The notes beneath the pieces were generated by a model, which saw only the letters and a program-made list of their open reading frames with translations, was not told the origin of the DNA and searched no databases. A stretch of 17,493 bases of DNA, taken from NCBI GenBank assembly GCA_050247895.1, contig JBFWTJ010000040.1, positions 1 to 17,493 of the forward strand, given 5' to 3'. The position numbers and the translations under genes were made by a program. Shown here in pieces: positions 1 to 6,651 of the stretch (position 1 is its first letter; each line of letters begins with the position of its first letter). This DNA comes from CAVPEW01 sp050247895. GTDB lineage: Bacteria; Actinomycetota; Acidimicrobiia; Acidimicrobiales; VFJN01.

Positions 1-113
1 GGGAGCTCCCGGCCGTCCTGCGCGTCGCAACCCCCAGCGGCCAGGACGAGGACCGAGCCGAGGACCAGGCCCACGGCGAGCCGGGCGGGACGGGAGTGGA
101 GGGCTTCGCGCAC
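1..113 (-). CDS. Lipoprotein of unknown function, N-terminal fragment (runs off the window)
   Basis: Reading leftward from a GTG at 113, the first 37 codons give a basic N-region (VREALHSRPARL), a hydrophobic core (AVGLVLGSVLVLAA) and a lipobox-like AGGC, with the candidate lipidated Cys at residue 29, followed by a polar DAQDGREL. This is the layout of a type II (lipoprotein) signal peptide, so the protein is probably exported and anchored to the membrane. The mature domain lies outside the window, so its function cannot be said. It is divergent from the PhoU/RCK_C gene at 160, with 46 bp between the two starts. Confidence 0.6.
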   Translation of the reverse strand, partial: MREALHSRPARLAVGLVLGSVLVLAAGGCDAQDGREL

Positions 114-159
114 GAGGACCGAGTCTGCCCCTATCCTCGGGTCGCTCTCCACCATCGCC

Positions 160-1404
160 ATGGACCAAAGACCTCGCAACCTCCGGGCCATGCTCAGCGA
201 GTCGAAAGACCTCTCCGAGCTGATGGTCGACCTGGCCTACGCCGCCCTCTACTTCGGCGACCCCGACATGGCCGAGGAGGTGGACGAGCTCGAGGACCGG
301 ATGTCCGACCTGGTCCACGACATGCGGGCCGTGTCGGTCCTCGCCGCCCGCCACCCCAAGGAGGCCGAGGCCATGGCCTCGGTGCTCCAGGTCATCTCGG
401 CCATCGAGCGCATCGGCAACGCGGCCACCGACATCGCCCGCATCGTCACCCACCGCCTGGGGATCCCCCGGGAGCTGGTCGCCGACCTGTCCGCGGCCGA
501 GGAGGTCTCGCACCGGGTCCGGGTCCGCGAGGGTTCGCACCTGTCCCGGCGGCCGCTGGCCGGCCTGGAGCTACCGGTGCAGACCGGCATGCGGGTGGTG
601 GCCATCCGGCGCGACCGGGAGTGGATCACCGACATCGACGGCGACCAGATCTTCACGCCGGGCGACGTGCTGTTCCTGCGGGGCTCGCCGGCGGGCATCG
701 TGCGGCTCCGCGAGCTCGCCGCCGCGCCCTACTGGGAGCCGCCGACCCCACCCGAGGACGGGACGCTGTCGGACCTCGACCGGGCCGTCGACGTGCTGGT
801 CGAGATGAAGAACGTGTCGGAGGTCGCCGTCGGCCTGGCCTACTCGGCCCTGGTCCTACGCGACCAGGGCCTGGCGGCCGAGGTCCGCCACCTGGAGGAC
901 CGGCTCGACGAGATGAAGGACCGCCTCGAGCTGTGGGTGCTGCGGGCCGGCGTCGACCGGATCGACCCGGCGCCGCTGCGAGGCCTGCTCCACCTGTCCC
1001 AGGCGGCCGAGGACCTCGGCGACGCGGCCCAGCAGATGGTGTGGCTCATCGAGGAGCGGGAGGAGCTGCACCCCATCCTCCAGGTGGCCCTGGGCGACAC
1101 CGACGAGGTCGTGGTGCGGGTCCCCGTCGCGGTGGGTTCCGAGGCCGACGGGTCGACCCTGTCCGAGCTCCAGCTCGACATCGAACCCGGGTTCCACGTC
1201 CTGGCCGTCCGGCGGGGAGGCCGCTACGTCTACCGGCCCCGGGGCCACGTGCGCCTGGAGGCGGGCGACGAGATCATCGCCTCGGGACCCGACGAGGGCC
1301 ATGCCATGCTGGCCCAGCGCTGCGGCTGGCAGCTCCACGAGGACGAGGACTCCGGCGAGCACCGGCTCGAACCGCTGGGAGCGGGCACCCGGGTCGAGGC
1401 CTGA
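160..1404 (+). CDS. Tandem-duplicated PhoU / RCK_C (TrkA_C) domain protein, putative cation-transport regulator
   Basis: This 414-aa soluble protein has no signal peptide or membrane segment. It is built as PhoU-like helical domain (about 11-105), RCK_C/TrkA_C beta domain (about 115-187), second PhoU-like domain (about 209-303) and second RCK_C domain (about 316-391). The halves are clearly related: LSELMVDLAYAALYFGD with a following ELEDRM, against VSEVAVGLAYSALVLRD with HLEDRL. The RCK_C copies carry the usual G..V.AIRR (or LAVRR) strand and GD.L/I near the end. RCK_C domains bind ligands or nucleotides and gate K+ or other cation carriers, and PhoU-RCK_C proteins often accompany such transporters. 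No transporter gene is adjacent here, so the partner is unknown. The start is the ATG at 160; no Shine-Dalgarno site is obvious, and a possible TATCCT -10 box lies at 132-137. Confidence 0.85.
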   Translation: MDQRPRNLRAMLSESKDLSELMVDLAYAALYFGDPDMAEEVDELEDRMSDLVHDMRAVSVLAARHPKEAEAMASVLQVISAIERIGNAATDIARIVTHRLGIPRELVADLSAAEEVSHRVRVREGSHLSRRPLAGLELPVQTGMRVVAIRRDREWITDIDGDQIFTPGDVLFLRGSPAGIVRLRELAAAPYWEPPTPPEDGTLSDLDRAVDVLVEMKNVSEVAVGLAYSALVLRDQGLAAEVRHLEDRLDEMKDRLELWVLRAGVDRIDPAPLRGLLHLSQAAEDLGDAAQQMVWLIEEREELHPILQVALGDTDEVVVRVPVAVGSEADGSTLSELQLDIEPGFHVLAVRRGGRYVYRPRGHVRLEAGDEIIASGPDEGHAMLAQRCGWQLHEDEDSGEHRLEPLGAGTRVEA

Positions 1405-1421
1405 GGGGCCGCCCGGCGGGC

Positions 1422-2663
1422 TCAGACGTAGCCGCGGACCCGTGAGGCGTTCGCGACCCGCTGGATGCCGATGGCGAACGCCGCGACCCGCAGCGGGACG
1501 TCGCGCTGGTCGGCGAAGGCCTGGGTGAACTCGTAGGCGCCGACCATGCGGTCCCGCAGCTCCTGGTCGAAGCGGTCCTCCCGCCAGGTGAACTGCTGGA
1601 TGTTCTGCGTCCACTCGAAGTAGGAGCCGGTCACCCCACCGGCGTTGGCCAGGATGTCGGGGACGACCCGGATGCCCCGGTCGGCCAGGATCTTGTCGGC
1701 CGCAGGGGTGACCGGGTAGTTGGCCGCCTCGAGCACCGTGGTGGCCGAGATCCGCCCGGCGTTGGCCTCGGTGACGACCTGGCCCAGCGCGGCGGGGGCC
1801 AGCACGTCGCAGGGGAGCTCGAGCAGCGCCTCGTTGCTGAGGACGTCGACCCCGGGCGCCTCGGCCAGCGGCCGGCCCTCGGCCACGTGGGCCACCAGGC
1901 CGGGGATGTCGAGCCCGTCGTCGCGGTGGATGGCCCCGTGCACGTCGGACACCGCGATGACCTGGGCCCCCCGCTCGTGGAGGGTGCGGGCCATCCACGA
2001 ACCCACGTTCCCGAAGCCCTGGACCACGGTCCGCAGGCCCTCCAGCGAGGTGCCGTGGTGGGCGCAGTAGGCGTCGAGCACGTGGACGCACCCGCGGCCG
2101 GTGGCCGCTTCGCGACCGGGCGCACCGCCCAGGTCGAGCGGCTTGCCCGTCACGATGCCCGGGCTGTAGCCGTGCACCGACGAGAAGGCGTCCATCATCC
2201 AGGCCATGACCTGGGCGTTGGTCCCCACGTCGGGGGCCGGGATGTCGCGGTAGACGCCGAGCACGTGCTGGATCCCCAGCGTGAACCGGCGGGTCAGGCG
2301 TTGGAGCTCGGTGGCCGACAGGCGGGTGGCGTCGACCTCCACGCCGCCCTTGGCCCCGCCGAAGGGGATGTCGAGCAGGGCGGTCTTCCAGGTCATCAGC
2401 GAGGCCAGGGCCCGGACCTCGTCGAGGTCGGCGGTGGGGTGGTAGCGGATGCCGCCCTTGTAGGGGCCGCGGGCACCGTTGTGCTGGACCCGGTAGCCGC
2501 GGACCACGATCAGGTCCCCGCCGTCGAGGCGGACCGGCACCTGGACCGAGATCTCCCGGTAGGAGGAGGTCAGGATCGAGTGCATCTCCGGGTCGAGGTC
2601 GCACAGGGTGGCGGCCTCGGAGAAGTAGCGGTTCACGGCCTCGTGGGCCGACAGCTCGACCAC
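1422..2663 (-). CDS. Glutamate dehydrogenase family protein (Glu/Leu/Phe/Val dehydrogenase)
   Basis: The protein has 413 aa, the usual length for a hexameric bacterial/archaeal-type GDH, which interconverts glutamate and 2-oxoglutarate + ammonia with NAD(P)H. The substrate domain shows GPYKGGIRYHP (Lys69), GGAKGG with the expected catalytic Lys105, and PAPDVGTNAQVMAW with Asp145. The Rossmann domain has GFGNVG at 216-221, and VVPDILANAGGV lies near 333-344. Two normally strong motifs are altered: AALEN-type is AALGQ (291-295), and EGANGPTTP-type is EAANYPVTP (312-320). The start is the GTG at 2663, only 5 bp beyond the stop of the SPFH gene, so it is probably cotranscribed with nfeD-SPFH. Coenzyme preference cannot be told. 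The stop faces that of the PhoU/RCK_C gene across 17 bp. Confidence 0.93.
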   Translation of the reverse strand: MVELSAHEAVNRYFSEAATLCDLDPEMHSILTSSYREISVQVPVRLDGGDLIVVRGYRVQHNGARGPYKGGIRYHPTADLDEVRALASLMTWKTALLDIPFGGAKGGVEVDATRLSATELQRLTRRFTLGIQHVLGVYRDIPAPDVGTNAQVMAWMMDAFSSVHGYSPGIVTGKPLDLGGAPGREAATGRGCVHVLDAYCAHHGTSLEGLRTVVQGFGNVGSWMARTLHERGAQVIAVSDVHGAIHRDDGLDIPGLVAHVAEGRPLAEAPGVDVLSNEALLELPCDVLAPAALGQVVTEANAGRISATTVLEAANYPVTPAADKILADRGIRVVPDILANAGGVTGSYFEWTQNIQQFTWREDRFDQELRDRMVGAYEFTQAFADQRDVPLRVAAFAIGIQRVANASRVRGYV

Positions 2664-2668
2664 CGGGG

Positions 2669-3637
2669 TCAGGCGGGCGGCGGGACGGGCGGTGCGCCGG
2701 TGCCGTTGCCGGCGATGACCTCGGCGACCCCGGCGAGGGTGCCCGCGATCCCGGCCAGCTCGGTCGGGACGATGATCTTGGTCGCCCGCCCGTCGGCCAT
2801 GGCCTGGAGCGCCTCCAGGTACTTGATGGCGATGAGGCCCGAGTCGGGGTCGCCGTCGTGGATGGCGGCGTAGACGCTGCGGATGGCCTCGGCCTCGCCC
2901 TCGGCCACGGTCTGCTGGCGGAACCGCTCGGCCTCGGCGACCTGGCGGATGGCGCCGGCCTGGCCCTCGGCCTCGAGGATCTGCTTCTGCTTGAAGCCCT
3001 CGGCCTCGAGGATCGCGGCCTGCTGGGCGCCCTCGGCCCGGGTGATGGCGGCCTGGCGCTCGCCGTCGGCCTGGGTGACCACCGCCCGGCGGGTCCGCTC
3101 CGCCTTCATCTGCTCGTGCATAGAGTGCATGACGTCGGGCGGCGGGTCGATGCGCTGGATCTCCACCCGGACCACGCGCACGCCCCACTTGTCGGTGGCG
3201 TCGTCGAGGATCTGGCGGAGGTGGAGGTTGATCGTGTCGCGGCTGGTCAGAGCCTCGTCGAGCTGCATGTCGCCGACCAGGTTCCGCAGGTTGGTCTGGG
3301 CCAGCTTGGTGACCGCCAGCATGAAGTTGGCCACGTTGTAGACCAGCCGCTGGGGGTCGGTCGGCTCGTAGTAGACGACGGCGTCGACCGACACGACGAC
3401 GTTGTCCTTGGTGATGACCTCCTGCGGCGGGACGTCGACCACCTGCTCGCGCATGTCCACCAGCCGGACGGTCTGGATGAACGGGATGATGATCCGCAGG
3501 CCGGGGTCGACCGTCTCCTTGAACTTGCCGAGCTGCTCGACGATGCCCCGCTGGTACGGGCGCACGATGCGCACGCCCGACACGACGTAGACGAACAGGA
3601 AGAAGGCGATGGCCGCCAGGACGATCAGCGCGGTCAC
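2669..3637 (-). CDS. SPFH/band-7 (stomatin/paraslipin-type) membrane-anchored protein
   Basis: The 322-aa protein has one N-terminal membrane segment (about 2-20), an SPFH/PHB domain (about 22-180, with VRPYQRGIVEQLGKF and VDPGLRIIIPF) and a long Ala/Glu/Gln-rich coiled coil (about 185-265) with repeated EAEG / RAEG units such as AAITRAEGAQQAAILEAEG. The C-terminal tail is short and Pro-rich. Proteins of this type oligomerise at the membrane, organise microdomains and usually pair with NfeD proteins. That holds here: the GTG start overlaps the nfeD stop in the sequence GTGA, and a good AAGGAG site lies 8 nt upstream. The downstream glutamate dehydrogenase begins 5 bp after its stop. Confidence 0.92.
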   Translation of the reverse strand: MTALIVLAAIAFFLFVYVVSGVRIVRPYQRGIVEQLGKFKETVDPGLRIIIPFIQTVRLVDMREQVVDVPPQEVITKDNVVVSVDAVVYYEPTDPQRLVYNVANFMLAVTKLAQTNLRNLVGDMQLDEALTSRDTINLHLRQILDDATDKWGVRVVRVEIQRIDPPPDVMHSMHEQMKAERTRRAVVTQADGERQAAITRAEGAQQAAILEAEGFKQKQILEAEGQAGAIRQVAEAERFRQQTVAEGEAEAIRSVYAAIHDGDPDSGLIAIKYLEALQAMADGRATKIIVPTELAGIAGTLAGVAEVIAGNGTGAPPVPPPA

Positions 3638-4098
3638 GGTTGCAGCTCCTTGTTGACGAGCACGACGACCCGCGTGCCCTGGACGTCGGCGACCCTGACC
3701 CGCGTGCCCGCGGTGACCGGGGTGCCGTCGGTGGACTCGGCCCGCCACTCCTCACGGTCGATGCGCACCAACCCGAGCTCGTGCGCACCCTCGGGGATCG
3801 CCTCGAGGACCAGGCCCTCACGGCCGATCAGCCGCCGGGCGCCCACGCCGTCGGACGAGTCGTCCCGGTCGAGCCGGCGGGCCAGCGGTCGCAGCGCCAC
3901 CAGGGTCGCAGCCGACACCAGGACGAAGGCCAGCCACTCGATCCCCACCGCGACGCCGGCGAAGGCGAGCACGGCCGCGACCAGCGCGCCGAGCGCGAAC
4001 GGGGCCAGGAAGAACGACCCCGGCGTGGCCATCTCGCCGATGGCGAACACGATGGTGAAGACGAGCCAGATCCAGCGCCAGTCCTCCGGCGAATCCAT
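3634..4098 (-). CDS. NfeD-like membrane protein (short form)
   Basis: The 154-aa protein has about three hydrophobic segments (roughly residues 9-24, 28-48 and 52-70, including WIWLVFTIVFAIGEMATPG) and a soluble C-terminal domain (about 85-154) of the OB-fold NfeD type, with LIGREGLVLEAI and a V..G.RVRVADVQGTRVVV strand pattern. The length fits the short NfeD form without the ClpP-like protease half. Short NfeD proteins work with SPFH partners in membrane microdomains, and an SPFH gene follows directly with a 4-bp GTGA overlap. The start is the ATG at 4098, with AGGGAG 6 nt upstream (4105-4110). A longer upstream reading (to 4164) would run through the likely promoter and is not favoured. Confidence 0.88.
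   Translation of the reverse strand: MDSPEDWRWIWLVFTIVFAIGEMATPGSFFLAPFALGALVAAVLAFAGVAVGIEWLAFVLVSAATLVALRPLARRLDRDDSSDGVGARRLIGREGLVLEAIPEGAHELGLVRIDREEWRAESTDGTPVTAGTRVRVADVQGTRVVVLVNKELQP
3646..3651 (-). promoter_or_regulatory. Shine-Dalgarno site for the SPFH gene
   Basis: On the minus strand AAGGAG lies 8 nt before the GTG at 3637, inside the end of the nfeD coding region. It decides the SPFH start over the longer open frame upstream and supports translation linked to nfeD. Confidence 0.75.
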
Positions 4099-4142
4099 CC
4101 CCTGCTCCCTCGTCGGCGACAGGCTGCCCCGTCCGTCCCGCC

Positions 4143-4148
4143 AACCTA
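4143..4148 (-). promoter_or_regulatory. Candidate -10 box (TAGGTT) of the nfeD-SPFH-GDH operon
   Basis: TAGGTT on the minus strand fits the actinobacterial TANNNT -10 pattern. It lies 44 nt before the nfeD ATG and would give a leader of about 37 nt that includes the AGGGAG site. No convincing -35 was found. Confidence 0.4.
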
Positions 4149-4201
4149 GTTGACGATGTGTCACGGCGTGGGCCCGAGTCGTGGTCTTCCCGCAGGCCCG
4201 G

Positions 4202-4207
4202 TAGGTT
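4202..4207 (+). promoter_or_regulatory. Candidate -10 box (TAGGTT) of mca, near-leaderless
   Basis: GGTAGGTT ends 10 nt before the mca ATG at 4218, so transcription would begin within a few bases of the start codon. There is no Shine-Dalgarno site, which agrees with leaderless translation. Confidence 0.5.
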
Positions 4208-4217
4208 CGCTCCCCGG

Positions 4218-5069
4218 ATGGTCGACCTCTGCCTGCTCACGGTGCACGCCCACCCCGACGACGAGTCGTCCAAGGGCCCGGGCACGGTGGCCCTCTACCA
4301 CGCCCGGGGCGTGCGGACGGTCCTGGTCTGCTGCACCGGCGGCGAGGAGGGCGACGTCCTGAACCCGGCCATGGACCGGCCCGAGGTCCGGGCCGACCTC
4401 GCCGCGGTGCGACGGGCCGAGCTGGCCGAGGCCGCCGCGCTCATCGGCTACGACGAGGTGGTCATGCTGGGCTACCGCGACTCGGGCATGCCCGACACCG
4501 AGGCCAACGCCCATCCCGAGGCCTTCGCCAACGCCGACCTCGACGAGGCGGTCGGGCGGCTGGTGGAGGTCGTCCGGCGGGAGCGGCCCCAGGTCGTGGT
4601 GACCTACGGCGACGACCAGCAGGGCTACCCCCACCCCGACCACCTCCGGGTCCACGACATCAGCGTGGCGGCCTTCGACCGGGCCGGCGACCCGAGCTGG
4701 TACCCGGGCCGGGGCGAGCCGTGGGCGCCGGCGAAGCTCTACTACTCGGTCTGGTCCCGGCGCCGGGTCGAGCAGCTCCACGCCGAGTTCGTGCGCCTGG
4801 GCCGGGAGTCGCCCTACGACGAGTCCTGGTTCGACCGGCTCGGCCACGACGACCGGATCACCACCGAGGTCCCGCTCGGTCCCCACGCCCGGGTCCGCTG
4901 GGACGCCCTGCTGGCCCACCGCACCCAGGTCGACCCGGCCTCGCCGTTCTGGTTCGGGCTTCCTCGGGACGTCGTGGAGGCCGTCGACACCCACGACCAG
5001 TACATCCTCGCCCGGAGCAGGGTCGAGGCCCCGCCGCCCGAGGACGACCTGTTCGCCGGGGTGTCGTGA
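4218..5069 (+). CDS. mca: Mycothiol S-conjugate amidase
   Basis: Mca hydrolyses mycothiol S-conjugates to glucosaminyl-inositol and a mercapturic acid, which is exported; it acts in the cytoplasm in thiol-based detoxification. The 283-aa length matches the family. It is a LmbE/PIG-L-type zinc amidase: AHPDDE at 11-16 provides His12 and Asp15 as zinc ligands with Asp14 as likely general base, and YPHPDH at 137-142 supplies the third His. HAHPDDESSKG is the Mca signature; Lys19 is typical of Mca, whereas the related MshB deacetylase usually has Ser there. The ATG at 4218 begins directly at the core strand (MVDLCLLTVHAHPDDE). The gene overlaps the next by GTGA. Its presence implies that the organism makes mycothiol and is therefore an actinobacterium. 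Confidence 0.93.
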   Translation: MVDLCLLTVHAHPDDESSKGPGTVALYHARGVRTVLVCCTGGEEGDVLNPAMDRPEVRADLAAVRRAELAEAAALIGYDEVVMLGYRDSGMPDTEANAHPEAFANADLDEAVGRLVEVVRRERPQVVVTYGDDQQGYPHPDHLRVHDISVAAFDRAGDPSWYPGRGEPWAPAKLYYSVWSRRRVEQLHAEFVRLGRESPYDESWFDRLGHDDRITTEVPLGPHARVRWDALLAHRTQVDPASPFWFGLPRDVVEAVDTHDQYILARSRVEAPPPEDDLFAGVS

Positions 5070-5377
5070 GCGACCTGCCGCTGGTCGTGGACGTGGGCGT
5101 CGTCCAGGGCCGCAGCGGCAGGGTCACCCACCACCTGGTGGCGGGCGACGGCGGGCTGGTCGGGTCCGGCCCCGGCCCGGCCGAGCGGGCCGACCTGACG
5201 GTCCTGCTGGCCCCGGGGGACCTGGCCCGGTTGGCGCGTGGCGAGCTGGCCCTCGACGTGGCCTACATGCAGGGCGTGGCCAAGGTGTCGGGGTCGACGG
5301 CGCACCTGCTGACCCTGCTGGAGCTGTGGCGGGACCCGAGCTGGGCCACGGCGGCCGGGTCCGTGCTGCAGGCCTGA
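5066..5377 (+). CDS. Small SCP2-like (sterol carrier protein 2 fold) protein
   Basis: The protein has 103 aa starting at the GTG that overlaps the mca stop (GTGA), so it is very probably translated together with mca. The second half (ADLTVLLAPGDLARLARGEL, then a YMQGVAKVSGS segment) matches the end of SCP2 domains, where a charged helix is followed by a (M/F).G.(L/V)KV.G strand. SCP2 domains bind lipids or other hydrophobic molecules; some are found in enzymes using mycothiol or CoA thioesters. The ligand is unknown. The link with mca suggests handling of a thiol conjugate or hydrophobic electrophile, but that is inference. There is no signal peptide. Confidence 0.75.
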   Translation: MSDLPLVVDVGVVQGRSGRVTHHLVAGDGGLVGSGPGPAERADLTVLLAPGDLARLARGELALDVAYMQGVAKVSGSTAHLLTLLELWRDPSWATAAGSVLQA

Positions 5378-5386
5378 GGTGGCTGC

Positions 5387-5767
5387 CTACCGGCCGGTGG
5401 GTCGCACCACCATCCGGCCCCGGTGGTCGGGTTGCTCCAGGTCGCGGAAGGTGATCTCGGCCGGTCCCGGGGTGACCAGGGTGAGCACGTCGCCGGGCTC
5501 GAGGCGCACGTCGAAGGCGATGGCGCCGTCGACCTCGTCGGCGGTCAGGGTGTGGACCTGCTCGCCGGCGTTGGTCACCTCGACCACCTCGCCCTCGGCC
5601 ACGTCGAGCTCGTCGGGCGTGAACCCCTCCTCGTCGACCCGCAGGCGGTGGTCGACCGACAGGTCGATGTCGTCGAGGTCGGCGGCGGTGGGGAACCGGC
5701 GTCCCTCGTCGCAGGCCGGCGCGGCCAGGGCGACGGCGGCGAGCAGGACGACGGCGGCGCGGCGCAT
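5387..5767 (-). CDS. Cupredoxin-like exported protein, probable lipoprotein, lacking the copper Cys
   Basis: The 126-aa protein has a signal peptide (MRRAAVVLLAAVALAAPAC); Cys19 sits in a weak lipobox (APAC). The mature part is a small beta-sandwich resembling cupredoxin_1/plastocyanin-like domains: GFTPDELDVAEGEVVEVTN, then EQVHTLTAD where the first copper His falls, and finally ITFRDLEQPDHRGRMVV. In blue-copper proteins the last loop is of the type Y/F-C-x(n)-H-x(n)-M. Here the His and Met remain but the Cys is absent. A standard type 1 copper site is therefore unlikely; it may bind copper differently or have lost metal binding. The ATG at 5767 is only 29 bp from the divergent acetyltransferase start. 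Its 3' end faces the SCP2-like gene across 9 bp. Confidence 0.72.
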   Translation of the reverse strand: MRRAAVVLLAAVALAAPACDEGRRFPTAADLDDIDLSVDHRLRVDEEGFTPDELDVAEGEVVEVTNAGEQVHTLTADEVDGAIAFDVRLEPGDVLTLVTPGPAEITFRDLEQPDHRGRMVVRPTGR

Positions 5768-5796
5768 CGCCGGGCAGTCTTGCAGGGAGCGTGCCG

Positions 5797-6651
5797 GTGC
5801 CCGGGGGAGCTGACCGCGTCCTGCGGTGGTCGGGCCCGGTGCTGGACCGCCTGGTCGAGCTGTGCGACCTGGCCCTGCCCGGCGAGGCCCTGCACCCCGA
5901 CGAGCTGGAGGCGTGCGGCGAGGCGCCCGCGGAGGTCCTGGGCACCGACCGGGGCGACGCGGCCCTGGTCCTGGTGCCCGACGGCGACACCGGGACCTGG
6001 TGCGTACCGCTGGTCGTGGTCGTGCCGGCCCGCCAGGACCTCGGGGTCGGGGGCCGGCTCCTCGACGAAGCCGTGGCCCGGGCCCGCCGGCACGGCGCCA
6101 CCCGCCTGGTCCTGGGCGGGCCGCTGCGGGCCGGCCGGCACCTCTGGCCCGGCGTGGACGTCCGCCACCAGCGGATGGTGGGGCTGGCCGAGTCCCGGGG
6201 GTTCCGCTGGGGACCGGCCCGGGTCACGCTGGGCTGCGCCGCGACGGTGCGGGCGCCCGTCCCTGGCGGGGTGGACGTCGAGCGGGCACTGGGGGACGAG
6301 GCGGGGGCCGCGGTCCTGGGTTGGGTCGACACGGCCTGCCCGGACCGGCGCGACGAGGTCGTCCGGGCGCTCGAGCACGGGTCGTGCCTGGTGGCCCGGG
6401 GCGAGCGCGGCGTGCTGGGCGTGGTGTGCCACTCGGTCGCCCGGATCGGTTGGATCGGCGTGCTGGTGGTCGACCCGGCCCACCGGCGGGCCGGCGTGGG
6501 CGCGGCCCTCCTCGGCGCCGCGTGCCGGGACCTGATGTCGGCCGGGCTCCGCCAGGTGGAGCTGGCCGACGGCGGGCCCCTGGCCTTCCACGCCCGGGTG
6601 GCGGGGGCCGCGGTGAGCCGGGTGTTCCGGCCCGGGTCGCTTCAGCTCTGA
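5797..6651 (+). CDS. Tandem GNAT-family acetyltransferase
   Basis: The 284-aa protein looks like two GNAT folds in one chain. The first half has VPLVVVVPARQDLGVGGRLL followed by DEAVARARRHGA, a motif-A-like stretch with RQDLGVGG. The second half has the clearer acetyl-CoA loop, GVLVVDPAHRRAGVGAALL, where RRAGVGA fits R/Q-x-x-G-x-G/A, then ACRDLMSAGLRQVEL. The substrate is unknown; double-GNAT proteins include mycothiol synthase MshD, but the halves here are too diverged for that name and it stays unassigned. The start at GTG 5797 is preferred because GGGAG lies 7 nt upstream; GTG 5791 is in frame but too close to that site. The last 10 bp overlap the end of the convergent YdjC-like gene. Confidence 0.8.
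   Translation: MPGGADRVLRWSGPVLDRLVELCDLALPGEALHPDELEACGEAPAEVLGTDRGDAALVLVPDGDTGTWCVPLVVVVPARQDLGVGGRLLDEAVARARRHGATRLVLGGPLRAGRHLWPGVDVRHQRMVGLAESRGFRWGPARVTLGCAATVRAPVPGGVDVERALGDEAGAAVLGWVDTACPDRRDEVVRALEHGSCLVARGERGVLGVVCHSVARIGWIGVLVVDPAHRRAGVGAALLGAACRDLMSAGLRQVELADGGPLAFHARVAGAAVSRVFRPGSLQL

Noticed and set aside
1409..1420. GC-rich inverted repeat between the PhoU/RCK_C and GDH stops as a terminator
   Set aside because: The stem is only 4 bp with a 3-nt loop and there is no T-tract; such repeats are expected by chance at this base composition.
2858..4153. Plus-strand frame of about 430 codons opposite nfeD and SPFH
   Set aside because: Antisense to two clear family members; no motif and no plausible start signal.
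4150..4155. TTGACG as the -35 of the mca promoter
   Set aside because: No TANNNT box lies 16-19 nt downstream of it; the likely -10 at 4202-4207 is too far away.
5389..5398. Palindrome ACCGGCCGGT at the end of the cupredoxin-like gene
   Set aside because: It is only 10 bp, has no loop, is mostly coding, and is easily explained by GC-rich composition.
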